A stretch of DNA of 52,160 nucleotides from Candidatus Firestoneibacteriota bacterium (GTDB taxonomy: Bacteria > Oederibacteriota > Muellerivitia > Muellerivitales > Muellerivitaceae): positions 729-52,888 of the forward strand of contig JABDGD010000013.1 in assembly GCA_013286205.1 (NCBI GenBank). Reading direction: 5' to 3'. Shown one piece after another: positions 32,572 to 39,350 of this stretch. The notes under the pieces are model-generated. The model was not told where the DNA came from and ran no database searches. It saw only the letters and a program-made list of their open reading frames with translations. The stretch's first letter is position 1, and each line of letters opens with the position of its first letter. The translations under genes were made by a program, and so were the position numbers.

Positions 32572-33128
32572 TTCAACCCTGGAAAATGAACGGCGACAAA
32601 GTCGCCTATGACTGCGGTTTCTTTCAAGTGCATGTCCAGCAAAGCGCTTCGCCCGTCACCGGCAAAGAGCATCCTTTTTATGTTTTATCCACCTGGGATT
32701 GGGTCAATGTGATCGCTTTTACGGATGATGGAAAAATTCCCATGGTTTACCAGTTTCGCCACGGGTCAGGTGATTTTAGCTTGGAAATTCCCGGCGGGGC
32801 TGTGGACCAAAAAGACGGTGACGCCCTGGACGCGGGCAAAAGGGAATTGCTGGAAGAAACCGGGTACGAAGCCAGGGAATGGCATTCGCTGGGAAAAATT
32901 CATCCCAATCCTGCGATTCTCAATAACACCTGCCACATCTATTTGGCTCTCGGCGCCAAAAAAGTATCCGAACTAGATTTAGATGAGGCGGAAGAATTAG
33001 AGGTTCGTTTGCATGATCTGGCTGAAGTAAAGCAGCTGATTCAGCAGGGCAAGCTTCAACATGCCCTGGTTATCGCGGCCTTTCAATTACTCGATCTCTT
33101 TCAAAAGTCCAATCCCCGGTTGTTTTAG
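32568..33128 (+). CDS. Nudix hydrolase (ADP-ribose pyrophosphatase-like)
   Basis: Cytoplasmic Nudix enzyme of 186 residues, which would cleave a nucleoside diphosphate linked to another group. The Nudix box runs through GGAVDQKDGDALDAGKRELL and then EETGYE: the REL.EETG core is intact, while the front half has one extra residue and Asp in place of the first Glu, as in a subset of NUDT5/ADP-ribose-type enzymes. The preceding VYQFRHGSGDFSLEIPGG strand also fits that group. The start overlaps the AI-2E permease stop (ATGA). A 268-base gap follows. Confidence 0.87.
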   Translation: MIQPWKMNGDKVAYDCGFFQVHVQQSASPVTGKEHPFYVLSTWDWVNVIAFTDDGKIPMVYQFRHGSGDFSLEIPGGAVDQKDGDALDAGKRELLEETGYEAREWHSLGKIHPNPAILNNTCHIYLALGAKKVSELDLDEAEELEVRLHDLAEVKQLIQQGKLQHALVIAAFQLLDLFQKSNPRLF

Positions 33129-33396
33129 TCCTGTCTTTAAAGGGCCCGGGCTCCCCAAGTCGCAGTTGATTTCTCGAAAATAGTGCCTAAAAATAGTCAC
33201 GCTGTTGCCGCCGTGGTGATATGGCGGGTATTATTCTATTCTTTATCAGCAGCAAAATAGTCATCGCGGCCTGAATTTGAGCGGTGAATATGAAAGATTT
33301 TTCACAAAAAAATAAGGTACCTCTCTTGAAGTCGATTTTTAACTAGCGTAGGTTATTTTTATAGGCATTCCCTGATGCCTGACGAAAGAGGACTAT
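33129..33396. other. 268-base intergenic region upstream of the NYN gene
   Basis: No ORF of substance, tRNA or recognisable riboswitch is seen. AGGCAT (33363-33368) and ATGCCT (33375-33380) form a 6-bp stem just before the NYN ribosome site. A weak promoter candidate (TTGAAG, 17 bases, TAGGTT) lies near 33328-33356. The rest is A/T-rich without clear structure. Confidence 0.4.
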
Positions 33397-33978
33397 ATGT
33401 CGCGTGTATGTGTATTTATTGATGGCAGCAATCTTTATTTCGCTTTGAAGCGCAATAACAAGATGACCCGAGTTGATTATTACCAGCTTTCCTTAGCGTT
33501 AGCCGGTGACAGCCGGAAATTGGTACGGACTTACTATTACAACGCTACTTTTGACACGAATCATTTTTCGGACAAGGCCAAAAGCCAACAATCCTTCTTT
33601 GATTCGCTGGATCGTACGCCTTATCTCGAGCTGAGACTGGGCCGTATTATTCAAAACCGTGAAGGCCACCGGATGGAAAAAGGCGTGGACGTGCTGATGG
33701 CGGGAGACATGGTTTATTACGCCGCCCGCAATTTTTACGACACGGCCATTGTGGTGACGGAAGATCAAGATTTCTCGCCTGCCATGAACCTGGTGAAAGA
33801 ACTGGGCAAGCAGGTCGAGCTGGCGGTATTCCCCGACGCGCAGAGCCGGGAGATGATCCGCGCCGCGGACAAAATCGTGAATCTGGACGAAGTGGTCAAA
33901 TCCCACTCGTCTCACATTTTCCCGCCGACTCAGACCGCTGACGCTCACCCGAATGAAGAAATGGGTTTTGAGGGTTAA
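33397..33978 (+). CDS. NYN domain (PIN-like, LabA/DUF88) protein
   Basis: Putative ribonuclease of 193 residues. The NYN acidic site is visible as FIDGSNLYFALKRNN at the N-terminus, EKGVDVLMAGDMVYYAARNF in the middle and IVVTEDQDFSPAMNLVKELG near 125-145; these Asp residues would bind metal as in PIN nucleases. The C-terminal ~25 residues are polar and disordered-looking. A strong AAGAGGA lies before the ATG, and a clear terminator follows, so the gene is probably transcribed alone. LabA-type members affect RNA or clock output; the target here is unknown. Confidence 0.88.
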   Translation: MSRVCVFIDGSNLYFALKRNNKMTRVDYYQLSLALAGDSRKLVRTYYYNATFDTNHFSDKAKSQQSFFDSLDRTPYLELRLGRIIQNREGHRMEKGVDVLMAGDMVYYAARNFYDTAIVVTEDQDFSPAMNLVKELGKQVELAVFPDAQSREMIRAADKIVNLDEVVKSHSSHIFPPTQTADAHPNEEMGFEG

Positions 33979-33995
33979 TCAGGCTGATTCGAAAA

Positions 33996-34028
33996 GGCGG
34001 CTTCCCATCGGAGGCCGCCTTTTTTATT
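33996..34028 (+). terminator. Rho-independent terminator after the NYN gene
   Basis: GGCGGCTTCC (33996-34005) pairs with GGAGGCCGCC (34010-34019), one G-T pair, four-base loop, followed by six T (34020-34025). Confidence 0.93.
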
Positions 34029-34048
34029 TTAAGACCATCATGTCGCGG

Positions 34049-35008
34049 TTAAAAAAGTGAAAGCTGTTTGTCCGAAAAGAATTCTTTCCATTTGTTTTGA
34101 AAGCCCCACTTTTCCCGGTAGAACTTAACTTTGTCATAAAGATTTTTTACATAATCATCCGGTGGGTAGGTTCTCGATCCGTAGAGCTTCACGGTTTTTT
34201 GAAAAAGATCTTTTTGATGGGTCTTCAGCGCCTGCAGATAATAACCCCTTACGACCTCTCCTCGAAGTCGCAGTACGTTGTACACAAAGTAATCCACCCC
34301 AATGTCCACCGCGGTTTTGACCATGCTTTCAATAGCCTCGTCTGTATCGGTGACATAGGGAATAATCGGCATTTGGTGAATGCCGCAGGGAATGCCGGCG
34401 GCTTTGAGTTTTCGTAAAGCCTCCAGCCGTCTTTCAATCGTAACCGCGTGTGGTTCTAAAAACTTTTGAAGCTTAGGGTCTAAGGTTGTCATGGTCATGG
34501 CGACCGCGCAGCCTGCTTTATCAGTAATTTCTTTTAAAATGTCCAAATCCCTTAAGACCAGGTCCGACTTAGTAGAAAAAACCACAGGCCAGCTATGTTT
34601 GGCAAAAACGTGAAAAGCTTTGCGGGCCAACTGATATTTCTTTTCGGCAGGCTGGTAAGGATCAGTGGCGGCGCCCAGAGAGACCCAGTCTCTTTTTCGC
34701 CGGGGACTGGAAAGTTCCTGCTCTAACAGCTCCGCCAAATTCACTTTCACCTGAATTTTCCGCTGAAAATCGAAAGAGTTTTGAAAGCCCAAGAACCAAT
34801 GGCTGTAGCGGGCGAAACAATAAGGACAGCCGTGACGGCAGCCCCGGTAAAGATTGAGGGTGTAGTAAAAAGCTTTGGGACTGTAAGGCCGGCGCACGTG
34901 ATGAAGGGCAGACTTTACTTTAATTTCGATGTATTCGACTTCTTTAGGATTGTCGTCGACTTCTACATAGGACGGGGAGTAGGAGGTGGAGAGAAAGGGA
35001 TCCTGCAT
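34049..35008 (-). CDS. SplB-like radical SAM protein
   Basis: Radical SAM enzyme of 319 residues, resembling the SplB-like/Rv2578c group. LYRGCRHGCPYCFARY carries the three cluster cysteines in CxxxCxxC form (residues ~56-63). YTLN before it, WVSLGAATDPYQPAEKKYQL (the sugar/substrate-binding part of the SplB-like family), AVAMTMTTLDPKLQKFLEPH and GIPCGIHQMPIIPYVTDTDE follow. Function is not established for this group; the SplB relation suggests DNA photoproduct or other radical repair chemistry, fitting the neighbouring lexA and radC. The N-terminal SYVEVDDNPKEVEYIEIKVK is the usual leader. GGAGGG precedes the ATG. Confidence 0.82.
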   Translation of the reverse strand: MQDPFLSTSYSPSYVEVDDNPKEVEYIEIKVKSALHHVRRPYSPKAFYYTLNLYRGCRHGCPYCFARYSHWFLGFQNSFDFQRKIQVKVNLAELLEQELSSPRRKRDWVSLGAATDPYQPAEKKYQLARKAFHVFAKHSWPVVFSTKSDLVLRDLDILKEITDKAGCAVAMTMTTLDPKLQKFLEPHAVTIERRLEALRKLKAAGIPCGIHQMPIIPYVTDTDEAIESMVKTAVDIGVDYFVYNVLRLRGEVVRGYYLQALKTHQKDLFQKTVKLYGSRTYPPDDYVKNLYDKVKFYREKWGFQNKWKEFFSDKQLSLF

Positions 35009-35021
35009 GCGAACCCTCCGA

Positions 35022-35057
35022 AATAAAAAGCCCGGCTCGCGAAGAACGAACCGGGCT
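35022..35057 (-). terminator. terminator of lexA
   Basis: Read on the minus strand, AGCCCGG (35051-35057) pairs with CCGGGCT (35029-35035), followed by a T tract (35022-35028). It separates lexA from the downstream radical SAM gene. Confidence 0.85.
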
Positions 35058-35074
35058 AGTAGTTAGGTTTGAGT

Positions 35075-35692
35075 TTAACGAGGGCTAAATACGCCGACCA
35101 CTTTACCGATGATTCTAAAATCCTGATCCGAGGTAATCACAATCGGCTCATACTTGGGATTGGCAGGTTCTAAAACCACTTTGGAGCTGGTCTTGCGGAA
35201 GGTTTTCACTGTGGCTTCGCCTTCAATCAAAGCCACCACAATCTCACCCGGCGTGGCGTGAGAGGTCTGCTGAACAATTACCCGGTCACCCGGCAAAATG
35301 TGAGCGTTCACCATGGAATCGCCTCGAACGGTCAGCGCGAACAAATTGCGTCCGCCGCGAGCCATCGAAGGATCGACCACTAAAGTACCTTCGCGATTTT
35401 CTTCGGCTAACAAAGGCAGACCAGCGGCAACTTTTCCTAATATAGGAATCGAAACGCCGACTACCGCAGGTTCAGCCAAACGCATGCCGCGGGCGATGTG
35501 ATCTTCTCTTTCTAAATATCCTTTTTCTTCCAGCGCCAATAAATGTTTGCGCGCGCTTTGTGGGGAGTTCCATTTAAAGTGCCGCATCACCTCACGCACC
35601 GTGGGGGAGCGGTGATTTTCTTGCAGATGCTTTTGAACGTACTCAAGCACCGATCGCTGGGTGTCGGTCATCATTTCGTCGGATGGCGCCAT
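35075..35692 (-). CDS. lexA: LexA repressor
   Basis: SOS repressor/autopeptidase of 205 residues. Residues 1-65 are the winged helix (TQRSVLEYVQ, RSPTVREVMRHF, SARKHLLALEEKGYL). The cleavage bond is Ala90-Gly91 in VAAGLP. Catalytic Ser126 is in RGDSMVNA and Lys163 in ATVKTF, so RecA-stimulated self-cleavage should work. The recognition-helix region (MRHFKWNSPQSARKHL) is unlike E. coli LexA, fitting an unfamiliar operator. The ATG at 35692 follows AAGGAG; the 40 extra residues of the longer frame cross the operator and are not coding. It is divergent from radC over 96 bases that hold a large palindrome, implying autoregulation. Confidence 0.95.
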   Translation of the reverse strand: MAPSDEMMTDTQRSVLEYVQKHLQENHRSPTVREVMRHFKWNSPQSARKHLLALEEKGYLEREDHIARGMRLAEPAVVGVSIPILGKVAAGLPLLAEENREGTLVVDPSMARGGRNLFALTVRGDSMVNAHILPGDRVIVQQTSHATPGEIVVALIEGEATVKTFRKTSSKVVLEPANPKYEPIVITSDQDFRIIGKVVGVFSPR

Positions 35693-35719
35693 GTCGAGTC
35701 TCCTTTTCGCAAAAACTAT

Positions 35720-35749
35720 TTGAATAAGAATACGGTTGTATACTAGTAT
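35720..35749 (+). promoter_or_regulatory. radC promoter
   Basis: TTGAAT (35720-35725), 18 bases, TAGTAT (35744-35749). The -10 lies within the operator centre. Confidence 0.45.
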
Positions 35750-35761
35750 ACGAGTGTATTC
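35728..35761. promoter_or_regulatory. symmetric LexA operator between lexA and radC
   Basis: A 34-base perfect dyad framework: GAATAC (35728-35733), four bases, GTATACTAGTATAC (35738-35751), four bases, GTATTC (35756-35761). It can be read as two adjacent dyads of form GNATAC-N4-GTATNC, each able to take one dimer. It overlaps both divergent promoters. The assignment to LexA rests on position; the sequence is not a textbook SOS box. Confidence 0.7.
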
Positions 35762-35769
35762 TAAGTCAA
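35740..35769 (-). promoter_or_regulatory. lexA promoter
   Basis: On the minus strand TTGACT (35764-35769), 18 bases, TAGTAT (35740-35745). It mirrors the radC promoter around the same operator centre. Confidence 0.5.
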
Positions 35770-35788
35770 GCGCAAAGGAGAACATTCC

Positions 35789-36514
35789 ATGGTGGAAATA
35801 GACCTGAAACAACAGCCTAAAACCAGTGTTCGCGCCAAGGCTTTACCAGGATATGTGGGTCACCGCCAGCGCTTGCGGGAAAAATACGCTGAGACGGGTA
35901 TGGACGCCCTTCAAGATTACGAATTGTTAGAACTGCTTTTGACTTATTCCATTCCGCATCGGGATACCAAACCCTACGCCAAAAAACTGTTGGCGGTTTT
36001 TCAAAGTTTCCGCCGAATTATCGAGGCGGATTTATCCAGCCTGCAGTCATTAGGCGGATTGCCGCTTCAAAGCGCTCTGCAGCTCAAGGCCATGGGGGAT
36101 CTATTTCGCTTGGCGAACAAAGAAGAGTTTAAAAGAGGCCGCGTGATTTCAAGTCCCGAGCATGTGACTTCTTTTTTGCGGGAGCAAATTGGCAGCCGTC
36201 CCCGCGAAGTTTTTACCGCTCTTTTTCTCGATCACCGCAATCATCTGCTGGCTTTTGAGCATTTGCAGGAAGGCACAGTGGATCACACCGCGGTTTATCC
36301 CCGTGAAATTTTGAAGCGGGCGCTGGAACTGGGCGCTACGGGGCTGATTTTGTCGCACAACCATCCGGCAGGCAGTTTGGAAGCGTCGGAAGGTGATAAG
36401 CAGTTAACCCGGCAGATTTTATCCGCTGCCAGAGCCATGGGCATCACTATCCATGATCACTTGATTGTGACCACGGAAGGCCACTACTCATTCCGCCAAG
36501 CGGGATTACTCTAA
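35789..36514 (+). CDS. radC: RadC family JAB/MPN-domain protein (UPF0758)
   Basis: Protein of 241 residues. Residues ~15-100 are the helix-hairpin-helix-containing N-terminal part (RQRLREKYAETGMDALQDYE, LELLLTYSIPHRDTKPYAKK). The C-terminal MPN domain (~115-241) has FLDHRNHLLAFEHLQEGTVD, then SHNHPAGSLEASEGDKQLTR with the zinc-binding HxHPxG and the trailing Asp, and IHDHLIVTTEGHYSFRQAGL. A nuclease role in repair is doubtful for RadC, but many bacterial copies are SOS- or competence-linked. AAAGGAG is 8 bases before the ATG. Divergence from lexA and a shared operator suggest SOS control here. Confidence 0.93.
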   Translation: MVEIDLKQQPKTSVRAKALPGYVGHRQRLREKYAETGMDALQDYELLELLLTYSIPHRDTKPYAKKLLAVFQSFRRIIEADLSSLQSLGGLPLQSALQLKAMGDLFRLANKEEFKRGRVISSPEHVTSFLREQIGSRPREVFTALFLDHRNHLLAFEHLQEGTVDHTAVYPREILKRALELGATGLILSHNHPAGSLEASEGDKQLTRQILSAARAMGITIHDHLIVTTEGHYSFRQAGLL

Positions 36515-36531
36515 AATTTGGGAGGCTTACG

Positions 36532-36900
36532 ATGAAAAATGAACTGACGAAACTTTTAAGAATGGTGGGTATTTTTAAAATGAACCACAGCCGATGGCCG
36601 AAAAACGCCGCTGAGTTAGTGGGATATGTGCATCAAGAGGGCTGGACGCTGGATGTGAGCACTTATTACACGCTTCATTTTAAAGCCGTCTCAGAAACCG
36701 CCTTGGCGATTGAAATGGCCTGGCCTGCGCCTGCAAATTGGCTGACCCGGTTACAGGTAGATGTGGAGCTTAAAAGCACTCTGCCCGAAAATGGTTTTGA
36801 TTGGACTTTAAAAACAAAAGCTCTGCCGGCTGAGAAAAAGAAGACAAGGTCTTTTTGTTTTATCGAGCCGATTAAACTCAACCGCAAAAGATCCGCTTAA
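36532..36900 (+). CDS. hypothetical protein downstream of radC
   Basis: Unrecognised protein of 122 residues. A good ribosome site (GGGAGG) and an 17-base gap from radC support translation as the second gene of that operon. It has no signal peptide or membrane helix. The pattern MNHSRWPKNAAELVGYVHQE followed by a YYTLHFKAV strand recalls the globular part of type II/IV pilin-like proteins (WP near a helix, then strands), but no N-terminal pilin helix exists, so I do not claim the family. The C-terminus is basic. If cotranscribed with radC it may be a DNA-damage-induced gene (inference). Confidence 0.55.
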   Translation: MKNELTKLLRMVGIFKMNHSRWPKNAAELVGYVHQEGWTLDVSTYYTLHFKAVSETALAIEMAWPAPANWLTRLQVDVELKSTLPENGFDWTLKTKALPAEKKKTRSFCFIEPIKLNRKRSA

Positions 36901-36910
36901 GTTTTGGCAT

Positions 36911-36950
36911 AAAAAAGCCCCGTTGGAAATTCCAGCGGGGCTTTTGTTTT
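36911..36950. terminator. bidirectional terminator between the 122-residue gene and fabI
   Basis: AAAAAAGCCCCGTTGGAA (from 36911) and TTCCAGCGGGGCTTTT (to 36945) form a 16-base stem with one mismatch and A/T tracts on both sides. Confidence 0.92.
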
Positions 36951-36961
36951 TCTAGAAACTT

Positions 36962-37771
36962 TTATTTCGCGGCAGGAGCATCTTCGGGTTTCTTGATATC
37001 CAAGTTCATTCCCACAATGTTCGCGCCGGCATCCACATAAAGGATGTCACCCGTCACACCTGAGGCCCAATCGCTGGCCAGGTAAACGGCGGTCTTACCC
37101 ACTTCGTCCTTGTCCACATTGCGCTTCAAGGGGGTCAAATCTTCCGAGGCCTTCAGCATGCTCTTGATACCGCCAACGGCGGAAGAGGCCAAGGTCTTGA
37201 TGGCGCCCGCCGAGATGGCGTTGACGCGGATGTTTTTCGGGCCCAAGTCATAGGCCAAGTAGCGGACGTTGGCTTCCAAAGCGGCTTTGGCGACGCCCAT
37301 CACGTTGTAGTTCGGAATGACCTTCACGGAACCGTAATAGGTCAGAGCGATGATGCTGGCGCCGGGATTCAGCAAAGGAACAGCAGGCTTGGAGATAGCG
37401 ATAAGGCTATAGGCTGAAATGTCCATGGCCAGGGCAAAACCCGCGCGGCTGGTGTCCACGAAGGCGCCTTTCAGGTCGTCCCGGTTGGCGAAAGCGATAC
37501 AGTGGATGAGAATGTCGAACTTGCCCCATTTCTTCTCAACTTCTTTATAGAGGGCTTCAATTTCGCTGTCTTTGGAAACGTCGCAGGGCAGAATGAGCGA
37601 GGCGTTGACGGACTCGGCCAAGGGGCGAACGCGTTTTTCTAAAGCCTCGCCTAAGAAGTTAAAACCCAGTTCAGCGCCTTCGGCGTGAAGCGCCTTGGCG
37701 ATACCCCAGGCAATCGACATGTCATTGGCGACACCAAAGATAAAAGCTTTTTTACCGGACAATAATCCCAT
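36962..37771 (-). CDS. fabI: enoyl-[acyl-carrier-protein] reductase (NADH)
   Basis: SDR-type enoyl-ACP reductase of 269 residues, catalysing the last step of each fatty-acid elongation round. The opening GLLSGKKAFIFGVANDMSIA is the FabI form of the cofactor loop (Gly-Val-Ala-Asn-Asp). LILPCDVSKDSEIEALY and HCIAFANRDDLKGAFVDTSR follow. The catalytic pair is in YNVMGVAKAALEANVRYLA (Tyr-x6-Lys), and VNAISAGAIKTLASSAVGG precedes the substrate-binding loop. It is the classic target family of triclosan and isoniazid. GGAGG stands before the ATG. It is monocistronic, with a bidirectional terminator at its end. Confidence 0.96.
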   Translation of the reverse strand: MGLLSGKKAFIFGVANDMSIAWGIAKALHAEGAELGFNFLGEALEKRVRPLAESVNASLILPCDVSKDSEIEALYKEVEKKWGKFDILIHCIAFANRDDLKGAFVDTSRAGFALAMDISAYSLIAISKPAVPLLNPGASIIALTYYGSVKVIPNYNVMGVAKAALEANVRYLAYDLGPKNIRVNAISAGAIKTLASSAVGGIKSMLKASEDLTPLKRNVDKDEVGKTAVYLASDWASGVTGDILYVDAGANIVGMNLDIKKPEDAPAAK

Positions 37772-37952
37772 CGCGCTGCCTCCATTGATTGGTACGATCT
37801 CGAACTGCGTGCGGTCATTAACTTAACGGTTTTCCCAGGCAGTTTAAAGCATAAAACAGCCGGTAAAAGGCATGATAACTCTCATTTATATATTGATAAC
37901 CACCCACCCCTGAGAATAATGAAGTCCAACAAACACAAAGACGAGGCCATTC

Positions 37953-38255
37953 ATGCTGAAACATATCGTGGTGTGGAAAATCAAAGAAGGCGTCGAAGGC
38001 CGTACCCGCCAAGAGAGCGCGCTGAAGTTCAAACAGATGCTGGACGCCCTGCCGCCCCATATTCCAGAAATTCTCGAGTTCGAAGTGGGTTTGCCGGCGG
38101 ACGAGGGAGAAAACATCGGGGACATCTCGCTTTATTCCGCTTTTAAGGATGTCGCCGCTTTGAAAGCTTATCAAGAACATCCCGAACATTTAAAAGTCAT
38201 CGCTTACGCTAAGACGGTCATTGCCGAACGCAGAGTTTCGGATTACCACGTTTAA
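37953..38255 (+). CDS. Dabb domain (stress-responsive alpha/beta barrel) protein
   Basis: Small soluble protein of 100 residues forming one ferredoxin-like Dabb domain, which dimerises into a barrel. The MLKHIVVWKIKEGVEG opening (His in a VVWKF-type strand), the EILEFEVGLPADEGENIGDI middle and the LKAYQEHPEHLKVIAYAKTV helix with ERRVSDYHV are all family hallmarks. Function is usually unknown; plant homologues respond to stress. GAGG precedes the ATG. Exonuclease III follows 18 bases later, perhaps on one transcript. Confidence 0.88.
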   Translation: MLKHIVVWKIKEGVEGRTRQESALKFKQMLDALPPHIPEILEFEVGLPADEGENIGDISLYSAFKDVAALKAYQEHPEHLKVIAYAKTVIAERRVSDYHV

Positions 38256-38273
38256 TTTTATTTGGAGGATTTT

Positions 38274-39125
38274 ATGCCGAAAGCCGCGCCCAAAAAAACT
38301 ACCGCAGTTAAATCCAAGCCGGCGGCGAAAGCTTCTGCCGGTGGAGCTAACCTGAAAATCGTCACGTTCAACACCAACTCTATCCGCGCCCGCATGGGCA
38401 TTCTTTTAGACTGGCTCAAAAAAGAGAGCCCCGATGTGGTGGGAATTCAAGAAACCAAAGTGCAAGACCATGAATTTCCCAAAGAAGCGATTCAAGCCGC
38501 GGGTTGGAACGTGATTTTCCACGGGCAGAAGAGCTACAACGGCGTGGCTTTTATTTCTAAAAAACCCATGACCATTTTAGAAAACCGCCTTTATCCCAAA
38601 GACGCGGAAGAACAGGCGCGTTTCTTAGTGAGTGAATATGACGGTGTGAAACTCATCAACACTTACATTCCCCAAGGATTTGACATTGAGTCTGAAAAGT
38701 ATAAATACAAATTAAAGTTCTACTCCGACCTGAAAAAATATTTTGATAAAAATGTTCCGCTGGATAGCGACGCTATTTGGATGGGCGATCTTAATGTGGC
38801 CCCCACGGAAATCGACTTGAATAATCCGAAGGGCAATAAAGACCACCCCTGTTTTCATATCGATGCCCGTGAGGCATTAGCGGCGACCATGAAGGGGAAG
38901 TGGACGGACCTTTTCCGGGAGAAAGAAAAAGGCCCGGGCCATTACACCTTTTGGGACATGCGCCAGCCCCAGGTTTTCGCCAAAAATTTAGGTTGGAGAA
39001 TCGACTTCCTCATGGGTACCCCACCTATGGTAGCCCGGCTTCAAAAAATCTGGATCGACACCAAGCCACGGGGGCTCGAAAAGCCCTCCGATCACACCTT
39101 TCTCATCGGTGAGTTTTCCCGATAG
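38274..39125 (+). CDS. xth: exodeoxyribonuclease III
   Basis: AP endonuclease/3'-exonuclease of 283 residues for base-excision repair. After a Lys/Ala-rich tail (residues 1-24, KAAPKKTTAVKSKPAAKAS) the fold begins with LKIVTFNTNSIRARMGILLD. Motifs: VVGIQETKVQDHEFP (metal Glu), YNGVAFISKK, LINTYIPQGFD (Tyr), IWMGDLNVAPTEIDL (Asp, Asn), FTFWDMR-like HYTFWDMRQPQVFAKNLGWR, and SDHTFLIGEF with the catalytic His. GGAGG before the ATG at 38274 fixes the start, four codons inside the longer frame. The basic tail is histone H1-like and may aid DNA binding (inference). Confidence 0.94.
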   Translation: MPKAAPKKTTAVKSKPAAKASAGGANLKIVTFNTNSIRARMGILLDWLKKESPDVVGIQETKVQDHEFPKEAIQAAGWNVIFHGQKSYNGVAFISKKPMTILENRLYPKDAEEQARFLVSEYDGVKLINTYIPQGFDIESEKYKYKLKFYSDLKKYFDKNVPLDSDAIWMGDLNVAPTEIDLNNPKGNKDHPCFHIDAREALAATMKGKWTDLFREKEKGPGHYTFWDMRQPQVFAKNLGWRIDFLMGTPPMVARLQKIWIDTKPRGLEKPSDHTFLIGEFSR

Positions 39126-39184
39126 GTCTTATCGGACTGCCAACGATTACCTTTTGATTTGGGGTAGGTGGAAGGGCCGTTGAA

Positions 39185-39213
39185 TTGACTAATCAGGATA
39201 AGAGGGAGATAAT
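39185..39213 (+). promoter_or_regulatory. promoter of the minor pilin operon
   Basis: TTGACT (39185-39190), exactly 17 bases, GATAAT (39208-39213). It is the best promoter match in the 221-base gap between xth and the PilX-like gene, giving a leader of about 127 bases. Confidence 0.6.
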
Positions 39214-39227
39214 AAGGGCGTAGATCA

Positions 39228-39350
39228 ATGGTTACAGGCATCAGAAGGTTGTTTTTTACCTTTGTTTCTGGGGTTGCCGCTCCGGTGTTTTTAAACTTTT
39301 CCTCATCACAACATTATTTCTACATCGGTTTTAGGGGCGGCGAAGCATGA
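39228..39350 (+). CDS. possible 40-residue leader protein before the pilin operon
   Basis: A short frame starts at ATG 39228, 14 bases after the promoter -10, and ends in a TGA that overlaps the next gene's ATG as ATGA (39347-39350). It reads MVTGIRRLFFTFVSGVAAPV then FLNFSSSQHYFYIGFRGGEA: a basic start and one hydrophobic helix. AAGGG (39214-39218) is a weak ribosome site, 9 bases upstream. It could be a genuine membrane peptide or simply a coupling ORF. Too short for composition tests; homologues would decide. Confidence 0.35.
   Translation: MVTGIRRLFFTFVSGVAAPVFLNFSSSQHYFYIGFRGGEA

Noticed and set aside
33129..33396. Riboswitch or small RNA before the NYN gene
   Set aside because: Only one 6-bp stem and no known riboswitch core were found.
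9745..35751. The core TACTAGTA occurs in both the TetR operators and the lexA/radC operator, suggesting one shared regulator
   Set aside because: The flanks differ (CC...GG against GTA...TAC plus outer GAATAC/GTATTC) and an 8-base palindrome can recur by chance.
37818..38189. 123-codon minus-strand frame over the Dabb gene
   Set aside because: The plus-strand frame shows the full Dabb signature and a better start.
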